Source of the DNA: JBAUHN01 sp049680295
GTDB taxonomy: Bacteria; Pseudomonadota; Alphaproteobacteria; Rhodobacterales; Rhodobacteraceae
Assembly (NCBI GenBank): GCA_049680295.1
Contig: JBAUHN010000085.1
Location: 1-42,235 of the forward strand
Length of the DNA stretch: 42,235 nt
Reading direction: 5' to 3'
The notes beneath the pieces were generated by a model. That model saw nothing but the letters and a program-made list of their open reading frames with translations. It was not told the origin of the DNA and ran no database searches. The first letter of the stretch is position 1. Every line of letters begins with the position of its first letter. The position numbers were made by a program, and so were the translations under genes. Of this stretch, positions 8,754-17,449 are shown piece after piece.

Positions 8754-9527
8754 CTACGCGCGAAACATCCGGAACACCGCTGAGGCGGCCCAACCAGCGC
8801 CGATTGCGATAGCTAAAGACATCAACCCATACAGCATCGGCTGCCCACGCGACAATTCGTACAGCCAACGTTCCATCCCGACTTTCTTGACGTCGATTGT
8901 CGTTTCATAATCGGACACGACATTGCCGTCACGGGTCAGGAAAATGCGGGTGACATAGTCGCCTTCGGTCAAGGCAGCCGGCAGTTGAACCGAGGCGCGG
9001 AAAAGCGTCTGCTCGTCAATTGTCACGGCGTCTTCGCGCAGTTGGTAGAGGTTGGCATCAGATCTGATCCGGATGACGGCATTGGTGAAATTGGCGGAAT
9101 TTTTTATGTTTGACGGCGCGCCCACAGACCGGATCGCGCGCGGAATGGACACACGATATCGCAGGTCTTCGACATCTTTGAGAACTTCGCGCAGTGGGCC
9201 GCTGGTGGCAATTGCGTAAAAGCTTGGCGCGTGGTCGATATCAACTGAATCGACGTTTACCCAAATACCAAATTTCTTTTCTTTGCGACGTACTGTCAGG
9301 GGCAGTGAAGGACCGGCAATTGTGACAACGACCTGCAATTCAGGACCGTTTGGGATCATTTCTTCGCGCTTTACTGCGCCAAAAATCAGAATTTCAGAGC
9401 CGTTGAAGTTGGTGGTGATCGACACTTTGTCCTTACTCAGGCCAAGAACGACTTCTTCGCTTTGGGCCGGGGCGGACCAGACCAAGGCCAAGGCGATCAA
9501 TGCTGCAAGGGTTCTCAGGATGCGCAT
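8754..9527 (-). CDS. TIGR02186-family periplasmic protein
   Basis: Protein of 257 residues with an N-terminal signal peptide (RILRTLAALIALALVWSAPAQS), a periplasmic beta-rich body and a C-terminal membrane anchor (LYGLMSLAIAIGAGWAASAVF). This arrangement and the phrase LSKDKVSITTNFNGSEILIFGA match TIGR02186, a family found beside TauE/SafE exporters in alphaproteobacteria. Function is unknown; an accessory role for the exporter is an inference from constant neighbourhood. The ATG at 9527 overlaps the stop of the upstream exporter gene (TGATG), indicating translational coupling; the TTG one codon earlier is less likely. Confidence 0.85.
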   Translation of the reverse strand: MRILRTLAALIALALVWSAPAQSEEVVLGLSKDKVSITTNFNGSEILIFGAVKREEMIPNGPELQVVVTIAGPSLPLTVRRKEKKFGIWVNVDSVDIDHAPSFYAIATSGPLREVLKDVEDLRYRVSIPRAIRSVGAPSNIKNSANFTNAVIRIRSDANLYQLREDAVTIDEQTLFRASVQLPAALTEGDYVTRIFLTRDGNVVSDYETTIDVKKVGMERWLYELSRGQPMLYGLMSLAIAIGAGWAASAVFRMFRA

Positions 9528-10444
9528 CAATGGCCCCCCGCGGCGCCGATAGAATACAGCTCCGATGGCATGAACAGCAAATCCGTGGCCAGTTTTCCGC
9601 AGACGGCCAGTACCATGATCGCGAGTAGAATACGCAGCTGTTCCGCCTTCATTTTCACGCCAATCCGGGTGCCGATCTGCGCCCCGATGACGCCCCCAAC
9701 CAGCAGCAGAACCGCAAGAACGATATCAACAGTAAAGTTGGTTGTCGCATGCAGCATGGTGGTGAACGCGGTGACGAAAATGATCTGAAACAGCGACGTG
9801 CCAACCACAACTTTTGTCGGCATCCCCAAAAGATAGATCATCGCGGGCACCATGATAAAGCCACCACCGACACCCATGATGGCCGCCAGGATGCCAACCA
9901 AAACACCCACGATTAAGGGCGGAATAACCGAGATATAAAGCCCAGAGACCCGGAACCGCATTTTGAAAGGCAGACCGTGAATCCAATTGTGTTTTTTGCG
10001 CGTACCCGGAGTGCCACCTTTTCGGGTCTTGCGAATGGCGTTCAGGCTTTCGATGAACATCAGCCCGCCGATCACACCCAAGAACACCACATAACAAAGC
10101 TTGACCAACAGATCGACCTGACCCTGGGCTTTCAGGTAGTTAAAGACCACAACTCCCAATGCGGCCCCGATCAGACCGCCAATCAGCAGCACCGTTCCCA
10201 TTTTCAGGTCGACGGTTTTTCGTTTAAAATGCGCCAGAACCCCGGAAAACGACGAGGCAACGATCTGGTTTGCCTCGGTTGCAACGGCGACGGCGGGGGG
10301 AATGCCAATAAAGAACAACAATGGCGTCATCAAAAATCCGCCACCAACCCCGAACATTCCCGACAGAATGCCCACAATTCCACCCAGTCCCAGCAAAAGG
10401 AACGCGTTGACCGATACTTCGGCAATGGGAAGGTATATCTGCAT
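9527..10444 (-). CDS. TauE/SafE (TSUP) family anion exporter
   Basis: Integral membrane protein of 305 residues with the two homologous halves of the TSUP family. Each half carries the repeated glycine-rich signature: GGIVGILSGMFGVGGGFLMTP near the N-terminus and VGILAAIMGVGGGFIMVPAMI in the second half. About eight membrane segments are visible. Members export sulfite, sulfoacetate or similar organosulfur anions; the substrate here is not determined. A charged loop (NAIRKTRKGGTPGTRKKHNW) separates the halves. It is translationally coupled to the TIGR02186 gene. Confidence 0.9.
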   Translation of the reverse strand: MQIYLPIAEVSVNAFLLLGLGGIVGILSGMFGVGGGFLMTPLLFFIGIPPAVAVATEANQIVASSFSGVLAHFKRKTVDLKMGTVLLIGGLIGAALGVVVFNYLKAQGQVDLLVKLCYVVFLGVIGGLMFIESLNAIRKTRKGGTPGTRKKHNWIHGLPFKMRFRVSGLYISVIPPLIVGVLVGILAAIMGVGGGFIMVPAMIYLLGMPTKVVVGTSLFQIIFVTAFTTMLHATTNFTVDIVLAVLLLVGGVIGAQIGTRIGVKMKAEQLRILLAIMVLAVCGKLATDLLFMPSELYSIGAAGGH

Positions 10445-10567
10445 GCCATCTGTTAGACTAAGCAGTCATGCGAAATCAAGGCAGGTTGCTGCCTCGCAGC
10501 AAACAGGACCGAGATTATTCCCAAAACTGGCCTTATTACCCCATTTCAGGTCGCAAAAAGAGGCACG

Positions 10568-11542
10568 CTACCGTTCTTTGACGTATGGCGCGCCGCCGGC
10601 ACGGGGCGGAATGGCTTTGCCGACAAAGCCGGCAAGGATCACAACGGTCAGAATATAGGGCATTGCGTCCAACAATTGTACCTGAACCTGAAACCCCAAT
10701 GCGCCCTCAATGATGTCGGGCCGCAGGGCGATGGCCTGCAGATAGCCAAAGAGCAGCGTTGCCCACAGGGCATGCCAGGGTCGCCATTTCGCAAATATTA
10801 AAGCAGCAAGCGCGATAAACCCGCGACCGGCTGTCATATCTTTGACAAAGCCCGCCTGAAGACCCGTCGCCAGATAGGCCCCGGCGATGCCGCATAGAAT
10901 CCCGCAAATCGCTACAGCCGCATACCGCAGCCCGACAACAGACACGCCCGCCGTGTCAACCGCTGCCGGGTTTTCGCCCACGGCGCGCAGTCGCAGACCA
11001 AAGCGCGTGCGGAAAAGTATCCACCAGGTGCCGGGAACCGTCAAAATCGCCGCATAAACCAGTATGGAATGGCCGGAAATCAACTCAAAGTAGATCGGCC
11101 CAAGCACCGGAATATCCCGCAAGGCTGCGGCGTAGGGCAGGGTGATCGCCTCGAACCTCGCTGCACCAATTAGCGATGGGGTTCGGCCACCTTGGCTGAA
11201 CCAGTCCTGCGCGATCAAGACCGTCAGCCCGGCCGCCAAAAAGTTGATCGCTACGCCCGAGATCAATTGATTGCCGCGAAATGTGATTGAGGCCAGCCCG
11301 TGCACAACACTCAGTGCCAAAGACGCGCCAATGCCAGCCAGCAGGCCTAGCCAGACAGACCCGGTGATCGAGGCCACGGCAGCCGAGAAAAACGCAGCCG
11401 CCAGCATTTTGCCCTCAAGCCCGATGTCAAAAATCCCGGCGCGTTCAGAAAACAATCCAGCCAGACAGGCCAGCAAAAGCGGCGTGGCCAGTCGGACAGT
11501 TGTGTCGAGAACCGAAAGATCAAAAAGCGCCAGAATATCCAT
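10568..11542 (-). CDS. Nucleoside ABC transporter permease (COG1079 type)
   Basis: Second permease of a BMP-type nucleoside importer, 324 residues with about eight to ten membrane segments. The family marker FDIGLEGKMLAAAF near residue 38 and GENPAAVDTAGVSV in the cytoplasmic loop are typical of the shorter permease of YufP/YufQ-like systems. It is last in the four-gene operon and starts 3 bp after the stop of the longer permease. Imported substrates of characterised relatives are purine or pyrimidine nucleosides. A RutR-like operator upstream of the operon supports a nucleobase or nucleoside role. Confidence 0.92.
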   Translation of the reverse strand: MDILALFDLSVLDTTVRLATPLLLACLAGLFSERAGIFDIGLEGKMLAAAFFSAAVASITGSVWLGLLAGIGASLALSVVHGLASITFRGNQLISGVAINFLAAGLTVLIAQDWFSQGGRTPSLIGAARFEAITLPYAAALRDIPVLGPIYFELISGHSILVYAAILTVPGTWWILFRTRFGLRLRAVGENPAAVDTAGVSVVGLRYAAVAICGILCGIAGAYLATGLQAGFVKDMTAGRGFIALAALIFAKWRPWHALWATLLFGYLQAIALRPDIIEGALGFQVQVQLLDAMPYILTVVILAGFVGKAIPPRAGGAPYVKER

Positions 11543-11545
11543 GGG

Positions 11546-12664
11546 TTACTCCGCCAGCTTTGTTTGTTTTGCCGCGCGCGCGATACGCCGCGACAGGAAT
11601 ATCCGTTCCAGTGGTATCCGCACCATATTATCGAGCGCGCCTGTGAACAGAATGACCAGCGCTTGCACCACCACAATCAGTTCGCGGGGGATCGACGTCC
11701 AAAGCGCCAGTTCCGCGCCGCCTTGGTAAAGAAACCCGAACAGAATCGCCGCCAGAAACACACCAAACGGATGACTGCGCCCCATCAGTGCGACGGCGAT
11801 GCCGATGAACCCGGCGCCTTCGGTGGCGTTCAGAACAAGGCGCTCTGCCTCGCCCATCACGTTGTTGATGGCCATCATTCCCGCCAATGCGCCCGAAATG
11901 ATCATGGCAATCATGGTAATTCTGACCGGCGATATACCAGCATAGCGTGCAGCATTTTCAGAATGACCATAAGCGCGAATTTCATAACCCAACCGGGTGC
12001 GCCAGATCAGTGCCCATAGCAACACACAGGCCGCCATCGCCACCAAAAGCGAGATATTTGCAGGTGCCGCTTTCGAGAAGGAAATGCCAAACGGTGCCAG
12101 CAAATCGTGCAGTGTCGGCAGATGGACTGTTTCGCTAAATCGGGCCGAGGCCGGATCCATGCTGCCTGCCGGGCGCATGACATTTACCAGAGCATAGTTC
12201 AAAACTGCGGCTGCAATAAAGTTGAACATGATCGTGGTGATCACGATGTGGCTGCCGCGTTTGGCTTGCAGATAGGCCGGGATCGCAGCCCATGCTGCCC
12301 CCAGAAGGCCTGCCATAACAATTGCACCGATCAACGCCAGCGACCAATGTGGCCAGGGGATGTAAAGACAGGCAATGGCAACGCCAAGCCCCCCTAACAT
12401 GGCCTGACCTTCGCCGCCGATATTGAACAAACGCGCGTGAAAGGCGATCGAGACCGCCAGTCCGGTGAACATGAAATTCGTGGCGTAATACAGCGTGTAA
12501 CCCCAGCCATAGCTGCTGCCCAATGCGCCAGTGACCATCAGTTTCACCGCCGCAATCGGGTCTTCGCCGATGGCTAGGATCACCAATGCGGAAAGAATCG
12601 CCGCCAGCACCAGGCTGATCAGCGGCACCAGAACGACTTCGGCCCATTTTGGCATTACGTCCAT
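11546..12664 (-). CDS. Nucleoside ABC transporter permease (COG4603 type)
   Basis: First permease of the importer, 372 residues, strongly hydrophobic. It has the family marker LFNIGGEGQAMLGGLGVAI after the second or third membrane segment, and the coupling-helix region LGYEIRAYGHSENAARYAGI. These features distinguish the longer permease of BMP-type nucleoside systems. It lies one base after the ATPase gene stop and 3 bp before the second permease, so all are translated from one message. Confidence 0.92.
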   Translation of the reverse strand: MDVMPKWAEVVLVPLISLVLAAILSALVILAIGEDPIAAVKLMVTGALGSSYGWGYTLYYATNFMFTGLAVSIAFHARLFNIGGEGQAMLGGLGVAIACLYIPWPHWSLALIGAIVMAGLLGAAWAAIPAYLQAKRGSHIVITTIMFNFIAAAVLNYALVNVMRPAGSMDPASARFSETVHLPTLHDLLAPFGISFSKAAPANISLLVAMAACVLLWALIWRTRLGYEIRAYGHSENAARYAGISPVRITMIAMIISGALAGMMAINNVMGEAERLVLNATEGAGFIGIAVALMGRSHPFGVFLAAILFGFLYQGGAELALWTSIPRELIVVVQALVILFTGALDNMVRIPLERIFLSRRIARAAKQTKLAE

Positions 12665-12665
12665 A

Positions 12666-14219
12666 TCAGGTCTCCATGCCGGCCATTAAAAGACCCAGCT
12701 CTTTCTCGTCGGTGTCATTTGGCATCTTTTCACCCATGATGACCCCGTCGAACATAACGGCTATCCGGTCGGACAAGGCCAATATCTCTTCCAATTCGAC
12801 GCTGACAAGCAAGATTGCCTTGCCCTGATCCCGCAGGGCTATGATTTGCTGGTGAATGAACTCGATGGCGCCGATGTCGACGCCGCGCGTTGGTTGACCG
12901 ACCAGCAACAGATCGGGGTTGCGTTCGATTTCACGCGCCAGGACAAGTTTTTGCTGATTGCCGCCGGAAAAATTCTTGGCTGCCAGATTTGGGTCAGGCG
13001 GGCGCACGTCAAAGCGTTCGATCTTGCCCACCGTGTCAGCCTTGATCGCTGCATTGTTCATCAGCATGCCAGATTGGTAGGCCGGATCGCGGTGATAGCC
13101 AAAGGCGGTGTTTTCCCAGGCGTGGTAGTCCATGATCAGACCTTCGCGTTGCCGGTCTTCGGGGACATGGGCGATGCCATGCGCGCGCCGCGATTGCCCG
13201 TCGGAATGTTTGCCACTCAGATCAATGGGTATGGCGTTCACGAACACTTCTCCGGTGCCATTTGCATAGCCGCCCAGCACCTCTAACAACTCGGATTGGC
13301 CATTGCCCGCCACGCCCGCAATACCCAGCACTTCGCCGGCGTGCACTTTTAGATCGATGCCCTTCAAGCGTTCTACATTCTTGTCGTCGCGCACCCGAAG
13401 ATTGCGAATGTCCAGAACCAAATGGCCTCGTCTTGCCGGGGTTTTATCCACGCGAAGCAATACTTTACGCCCGACCATTAATTCAGCCAATTCGGCAGGG
13501 CTGGTGTCTGAAGTTTTGACCGTTGCGGTCATTTCGCCGCGCCGCATGACGCTGACCGTGTCCGTGGCATCCATAATTTCGCGCAGCTTGTGCGTGATCA
13601 GAATGATGGTTTTTCCCTCTTCGCGCAGGCGATGCAGAATGCGGAACAACTGGTCGGCCTCGGCGGGGGTCAGCACGCCGGTTGGTTCGTCCAGAATGAG
13701 GATATCAGCATGGCGGTAGAGCGCCTTGAGGATTTCGACACGTTGCTGCATGCCGACGCCGATCTCTTCGATCAGCGCATCAGGGTTCACATTCAAACCA
13801 TATTCTTCGGCCAGTTCCAGCAGTGTTTTCCGGGCCTTGGCCAGCGATGGTTTCAACAGACCGCCGTCTTCCGCGCCCAGAATGATGTTTTCGAGCACAG
13901 TGAAGTTTTCAACCAGTTTAAAGTGCTGGAATACCATCCCGATGCCGGACGCAATTGCCGCCTGACTGTCGGGAATTTCGGTTTTTTTCCCGGCGATGAA
14001 AACCTCGCCTTTGTCGGCTTTGTAGAACCCGTAAAGAATCGACATCAATGTCGATTTTCCGGCTCCGTTTTCGCCGATAATCCCATGGATCGTGCCGGGC
14101 ATAACCCGGATCGAGATGTCTTTGTTGGCTTGTACCGGCCCAAAGGCTTTGGAAATGCCTTTCAGCTCGATCGCCGGGGCGACGGTATCCTGCCGCCCCG
14201 TTGAGTTTTCGTCGTTCAC
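12666..14219 (-). CDS. Nucleoside ABC transporter ATP-binding protein, duplicated ATPase
   Basis: Cytoplasmic energy-coupling subunit, 517 residues, with two fused nucleotide-binding domains as in RbsA and YufO. The first domain has Walker A GENGAGKST (49-57), signature-like VGMQQRVEILKAL and Walker B ILILDEPT (173-180). The second has a degenerate Walker A (GVAGNGQSE), the canonical signature FSGGNQQK and LLLVGQPTRGVDIGA. This asymmetry is normal for the sugar/nucleoside group. The gene follows the binding-protein gene by 3 bp. Confidence 0.94.
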   Translation of the reverse strand: MNDENSTGRQDTVAPAIELKGISKAFGPVQANKDISIRVMPGTIHGIIGENGAGKSTLMSILYGFYKADKGEVFIAGKKTEIPDSQAAIASGIGMVFQHFKLVENFTVLENIILGAEDGGLLKPSLAKARKTLLELAEEYGLNVNPDALIEEIGVGMQQRVEILKALYRHADILILDEPTGVLTPAEADQLFRILHRLREEGKTIILITHKLREIMDATDTVSVMRRGEMTATVKTSDTSPAELAELMVGRKVLLRVDKTPARRGHLVLDIRNLRVRDDKNVERLKGIDLKVHAGEVLGIAGVAGNGQSELLEVLGGYANGTGEVFVNAIPIDLSGKHSDGQSRRAHGIAHVPEDRQREGLIMDYHAWENTAFGYHRDPAYQSGMLMNNAAIKADTVGKIERFDVRPPDPNLAAKNFSGGNQQKLVLAREIERNPDLLLVGQPTRGVDIGAIEFIHQQIIALRDQGKAILLVSVELEEILALSDRIAVMFDGVIMGEKMPNDTDEKELGLLMAGMET

Positions 14220-14222
14220 GTT

Positions 14223-15218
14223 CTAAAAGCTCAGATCAGGGCAGCTGTCGTCCGACATATAGTCATGCACGGCCAACTCACCGGACCCGATTTTTGCGGC
14301 CGCTGCATCAACTGATGCCTGCATGTCGGCGCTGACCAGATCGGCGTTGTTTTCATCCATCGCGTAACCGACGCCACCATTGGCGATCCCCATGACGTTA
14401 AAGCCTTTTTCCATGCCGGGGCCGTCGGTCATTGCCTGATAAACGGCGTTATCAACACGTTTCATCATCGACGTCAGAACCTTGCCCGGATGCAAGTGGT
14501 TCTGGTTGCTGTCAACACCGATAGACAGGATGTTTTCGTCGGCAGCCGTTTGCAAGACACCAACTCCGGTACCGCCAGCCGCGGCATAGACCACGTCCGC
14601 GCCTTGGCTGATTTGTGCTTTTGTAAGCTCGGATCCTTTGACAGGGTCATTCCATGCCGCCGGGGTCGTACCGGTCATATTGGCAATGATCGTCGCGTCC
14701 GGGTTCACCGATTTGACGCCTTGCGCATAGCCACAGGCGAATTTGCGGATCAATGGAATGTCCATACCGCCGATAAACCCGACGGTGCCAGTTTCAGAGG
14801 CTTGGGCCGCCATCATGCCAACCAGATAGGAACCTTCGTGTTCGTTAAACACAACCGAACGCACGTTTGGCTGGTCGACAACCATGTCGATGATCACGAA
14901 ATCGGTGTCCGGATAGTCCGCTGCGACCTGTCCCAGAGAATCGCCAAATGCAAAACCGGTCATAACAATTGGGTTAGCGCCCACTTCTGCAAAGCGCCGC
15001 AGCGCCTGTTCGCGTTGCGCTTCTGATTGCAGTTCGATTTCCCGGAACGTACCGCCTGTTTCTTCGGCCCAACGCTGTGCGCCTGCAAATGCGGCCTCAT
15101 TAAAGGATTTGTCAAATTTGCCGCCCAGATCAAAGATCAGCGCAGGTTCGGCCAGTGCCGCACCGGCAGTCAATGCCAGACTGGCGGCAGCACCAAGTAG
15201 CTTGTGCATAATCGTCAT
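14223..15218 (-). CDS. BMP-family nucleoside-binding protein of ABC transporter
   Basis: Periplasmic substrate-binding protein of 331 residues, the first gene of the operon. It has a clear signal peptide (MTIMHKLLGAAASLALTAGAALA). The mature part starts EPALIFDLGGKFDKSFNEAA, the DKSFNE stretch being diagnostic of the BmpA/PnrA family that binds nucleosides. The ATG at 15218 has GGGAG upstream and sits right at the signal peptide; the open frame extending to 15278 adds unrelated residues. Ligand (purine or pyrimidine nucleoside, or a relative) cannot be told from sequence. Confidence 0.93.
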   Translation of the reverse strand: MTIMHKLLGAAASLALTAGAALAEPALIFDLGGKFDKSFNEAAFAGAQRWAEETGGTFREIELQSEAQREQALRRFAEVGANPIVMTGFAFGDSLGQVAADYPDTDFVIIDMVVDQPNVRSVVFNEHEGSYLVGMMAAQASETGTVGFIGGMDIPLIRKFACGYAQGVKSVNPDATIIANMTGTTPAAWNDPVKGSELTKAQISQGADVVYAAAGGTGVGVLQTAADENILSIGVDSNQNHLHPGKVLTSMMKRVDNAVYQAMTDGPGMEKGFNVMGIANGGVGYAMDENNADLVSADMQASVDAAAAKIGSGELAVHDYMSDDSCPDLSF

Positions 15219-15315
15219 GTTGGATTCTCCCGTTATCATATGTTGGGGCTCAGATGCCGGAGCAGTACCGCGCATCACAACCCGATGTCGTGCAGATCAT
15301 TGGTGATCAGGTGCA

Positions 15316-15345
15316 ATTTAGGGGGTAGGCAGGGCGCGGGGTCAA
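15316..15345 (-). promoter_or_regulatory. Possible promoter of the nucleoside transporter operon
   Basis: Reading leftwards, TTGACC (15345-15340) is followed after 18 bases by CTAAAT (15321-15316). The -35 match is good and the -10 is poor. It lies between the RutR-like site and the binding-protein start at 15218. Confidence 0.3.
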
Positions 15346-15371
15346 CCGCTTTTTGGTTTTTTGGGAGAAAA

Positions 15372-15387
15372 CTGACCATTTGGTCAA
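15372..15387. promoter_or_regulatory. RutR-like operator upstream of the nucleoside transporter
   Basis: CTGACCATTTGGTCAA matches the RutR operator consensus TTGACCANNTGGTCAA at 13 of 14 fixed positions, with perfect TGACCA/TGGTCA arms. RutR is a TetR-family regulator that responds to uracil/thymine and controls pyrimidine metabolism. The site lies between the rimI stop and the transporter operon, 154 bp before the binding-protein start. The consensus is from memory of the E. coli protein; its use here is inference. Confidence 0.6.
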
Positions 15388-15388
15388 C

Positions 15389-15799
15389 TTAAAGTGCTAT
15401 TTGTAGGATGATAGCATCGACGGGTGGCCGCGCGCGCCGATTGTAATAGTCAGGCCGTGTTGCGATTTTTTGAAAACCAAGGCTGTGGTAAAGGCTAAGG
15501 GCGGCTATATTGTCCGCCGCCACCTCAAGAAACGCAGACGTGGCGCCATTTTGGGCCGCCTGCGCCATCCAATCAACCATCAATGATCGTGCAATACCTT
15601 GCCGCTGGACGGCAGGATCGACAGCAAGGGTTAGCAGTTCAACCTCGTCCAGAACTTGCCTGAACATGGCAAATCCAAACCGGTGGGTGACGGCTTGCGT
15701 TCCGGGCAATTTGGCCAGATCGCTGAATTCAGCGGCGTTCCACGGTCGGTCAGATGTAAAGGCGGCCTTGTGAATCGCGGCCATTGCATTCGGTGTCAT
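15389..15799 (-). CDS. rimI: Ribosomal-protein-alanine N-acetyltransferase-like GNAT (RimI)
   Basis: GNAT acetyltransferase of 136 residues, likely the RimI enzyme that acetylates the N-terminus of ribosomal protein S18. The acetyl-CoA loop is VQRQGIARSLMVDW, preceded by EVELLTLAVDP and followed by LEVAADNIAALSLYHSLGF, the typical RimI sequence order. The ATG at 15799 overlaps the tsaB stop as ATGA. A tsaB-rimI pairing is common in bacteria and supports the name. A much longer upstream frame (to 16078) lies inside tsaB and is rejected. Confidence 0.87.
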   Translation of the reverse strand: MTPNAMAAIHKAAFTSDRPWNAAEFSDLAKLPGTQAVTHRFGFAMFRQVLDEVELLTLAVDPAVQRQGIARSLMVDWMAQAAQNGATSAFLEVAADNIAALSLYHSLGFQKIATRPDYYNRRARPPVDAIILQIAL

Positions 15800-16410
15800 T
15801 TCAAAATGACCGGCGGTGTGTCGCGTGCGGGTGCAGCATCGGCCGGGCGCAGATACAACGGTGCGGGACGCGGCGGGGCGTGGCGGTAACGCCGTGCGGT
15901 CAGATGCGCTATGGCGATGGCGGTCGGATGGTCGGGCAACCGCCCGCCGGTACCGATGATTGGCCCGTCGGAACCCGCCAAATCCTGCGCCGAGCAAACA
16001 AGCGGCGGTACCGCACCGGCGTCCGAGAATTGCTGCACATAGACCTGATTGCGCCGGGCATCGACAACGCATTGGCAAGGGCCGGACGTGCCATAGCGCA
16101 AGGCGTCGAACGCGTTAATGCCAACGGCAGGAATGCCCAACCCCATTGCCAGCCCCCGAGCCGCGGATACCGAAATGCGGATGCCTGTAAAATTTCCCGG
16201 CCCGACACCAACGCCTACCGCATCCAGATCGCAAAACCTGTGGCCTGATTGTTCCACCAAGTCGCTGCAAAGCCCCATAAGGCGTTCGGCCTGGCCTTTG
16301 GTCATGGATTCCTGGGCGGATGCAACAACCCGGTCGCCGGACAGCAAAGCGGCCGCGCAATGCGCGGCCGATGTATCAAACGCCAGGATCAGTGGTGGTT
16401 CACTGGGCAA
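15796..16410 (-). CDS. tsaB: tRNA threonylcarbamoyladenosine biosynthesis protein TsaB
   Basis: Partner of TsaD and TsaE in making the t6A modification of ANN-decoding tRNAs in the cytoplasm. The 204-residue ASKHA-fold protein starts ILAFDTSAAHCAAALL and has the family stretch VGVGPGNFTGIRISVSAARGLA (about 69-90), then VVDARRNQVYVQ. The only sensible start is TTG at 16410, with GAGG about ten bases upstream; no in-frame ATG precedes ILAFDTS. It overlaps the nfuA stop by 11 bases and its own stop overlaps rimI, so nfuA-tsaB-rimI are probably translated together. Confidence 0.92.
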   Translation of the reverse strand: MPSEPPLILAFDTSAAHCAAALLSGDRVVASAQESMTKGQAERLMGLCSDLVEQSGHRFCDLDAVGVGVGPGNFTGIRISVSAARGLAMGLGIPAVGINAFDALRYGTSGPCQCVVDARRNQVYVQQFSDAGAVPPLVCSAQDLAGSDGPIIGTGGRLPDHPTAIAIAHLTARRYRHAPPRPAPLYLRPADAAPARDTPPVILK

Positions 16411-16963
16411 CTGGGCGCACCTCGGTGACTTCTGGGATATAGTGGCGCAACAGGTTTTCGATGCCCATTTTCAGCGTCAGCGTCGACGAGGGGCAGCCCG
16501 CGCAAGCGCCTTGCATGTGCAGATAGACAACGCCCCGGTCAAAGCCATGAAAGGTAATGTCGCCGCCATCTTGCGCCACCGCAGGGCGCACCCGGCTGTC
16601 CAGCAACTCTTTGATCTGATTGACGATTGCGCCATCTTCACCGGTATGTTCCGCATGGCCCGAAGCTGGTGTGTGATCGCCTTCCATCACCGGTTGACCG
16701 GATTGGAAATGCTCCATAATCGCACCCAGAAGCGCGGGTTTGATGTGATCCCATTCAACAGCGTCGGCCTTGGTGACGGTGACGAAATCGGTGCCAAAGA
16801 ACACACCCGTGACGCCCTCGACCGCAAAGATGCGAGCCGCAAGGGGGGATTTGTCCGATGTCTCTGCGGTCGGAAAGTCAGCCGTGCCCATTTCCAGAAC
16901 GGTCTGGCCGGGCAGGAATTTTAAGGTGGCGGGGTTCGGCGTGGATTCAGTTTGGATGAACAT
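16400..16963 (-). CDS. NfuA-like iron-sulfur cluster carrier (NifU C-terminal domain)
   Basis: Iron-sulfur scaffold/carrier of 187 residues. The N-terminal Nfu_N domain begins FIQTESTPNPATLKFLPGQ. The C-terminal NifU-type domain (about 115-187) has VRPAVAQDGGDITF and the CXXC cluster ligands C154 and C157 (GACAGCPSS). Such proteins deliver 4Fe-4S clusters to target enzymes; in this window RimO, a 4Fe-4S enzyme, is a possible client. It is the first gene of the nfuA-tsaB-rimI run. Confidence 0.92.
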   Translation of the reverse strand: MFIQTESTPNPATLKFLPGQTVLEMGTADFPTAETSDKSPLAARIFAVEGVTGVFFGTDFVTVTKADAVEWDHIKPALLGAIMEHFQSGQPVMEGDHTPASGHAEHTGEDGAIVNQIKELLDSRVRPAVAQDGGDITFHGFDRGVVYLHMQGACAGCPSSTLTLKMGIENLLRHYIPEVTEVRPVAQ

Positions 16964-17031
16964 GGGCGCGCTCCTGTGCTATGCTTCAGATATGCGGATG
17001 CGCGGCGGCCAAGTCAAGGTTTGGAATGGTT

Positions 17032-17430
17032 CTAAACCGGTTGGATACGTTCCAGCAGGTCCCAGCGATTGCCAAACGGATCTTGAAAGACCACAACTTT
17101 GCCATAAGCCTCGGCGCGTGGTGTTTCCTCAAAATCCACGCCAGCCGCACACATCCGGGCGTAATCTGCGTCAAAATCATCCGTGTGCAGAAAAAATCCG
17201 ACGCGGCCCCCGGTCTGATGACCAATAGACCCGGCCTGCACATCATCGGCCGCCCGCGCCAGTAACAGCCGTGTATTCCCATCCCCGGAAGGCGCTACAA
17301 GAACCCAGCGTTTGTTGGGGCCCATGGCCGTATCCTCGATCAGATCGAACCCAAGGCTGCCAACGTAAAACGCAATCGCGCTGTCATAATCCGGCACGAC
17401 GAGGGTGATTGCAAAGATTGACTGCGCCAT
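17032..17430 (-). CDS. VOC-superfamily (glyoxalase-like) protein
   Basis: Single-repeat vicinal-oxygen-chelate domain protein of 132 residues, related to glyoxalase and bleomycin-resistance proteins. The domain opens FAITLVVPDYDSAIAFYVGSLGF and ends with VVFQDPFGNRWDLLERI, the usual metal-binding-strand pattern. Function is unknown; these proteins range from lyases to resistance proteins. It sits between the stress-protein gene and nfuA on the same strand. Confidence 0.88.
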   Translation of the reverse strand: MAQSIFAITLVVPDYDSAIAFYVGSLGFDLIEDTAMGPNKRWVLVAPSGDGNTRLLLARAADDVQAGSIGHQTGGRVGFFLHTDDFDADYARMCAAGVDFEETPRAEAYGKVVVFQDPFGNRWDLLERIQPV

Positions 17431-17449
17431 TGGTTCTAGTGCCAGGACC

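Noticed and set aside
16118..16924. 268-aa frame on the plus strand
   Set aside because: Antisense to nfuA and tsaB, both clearly recognised.
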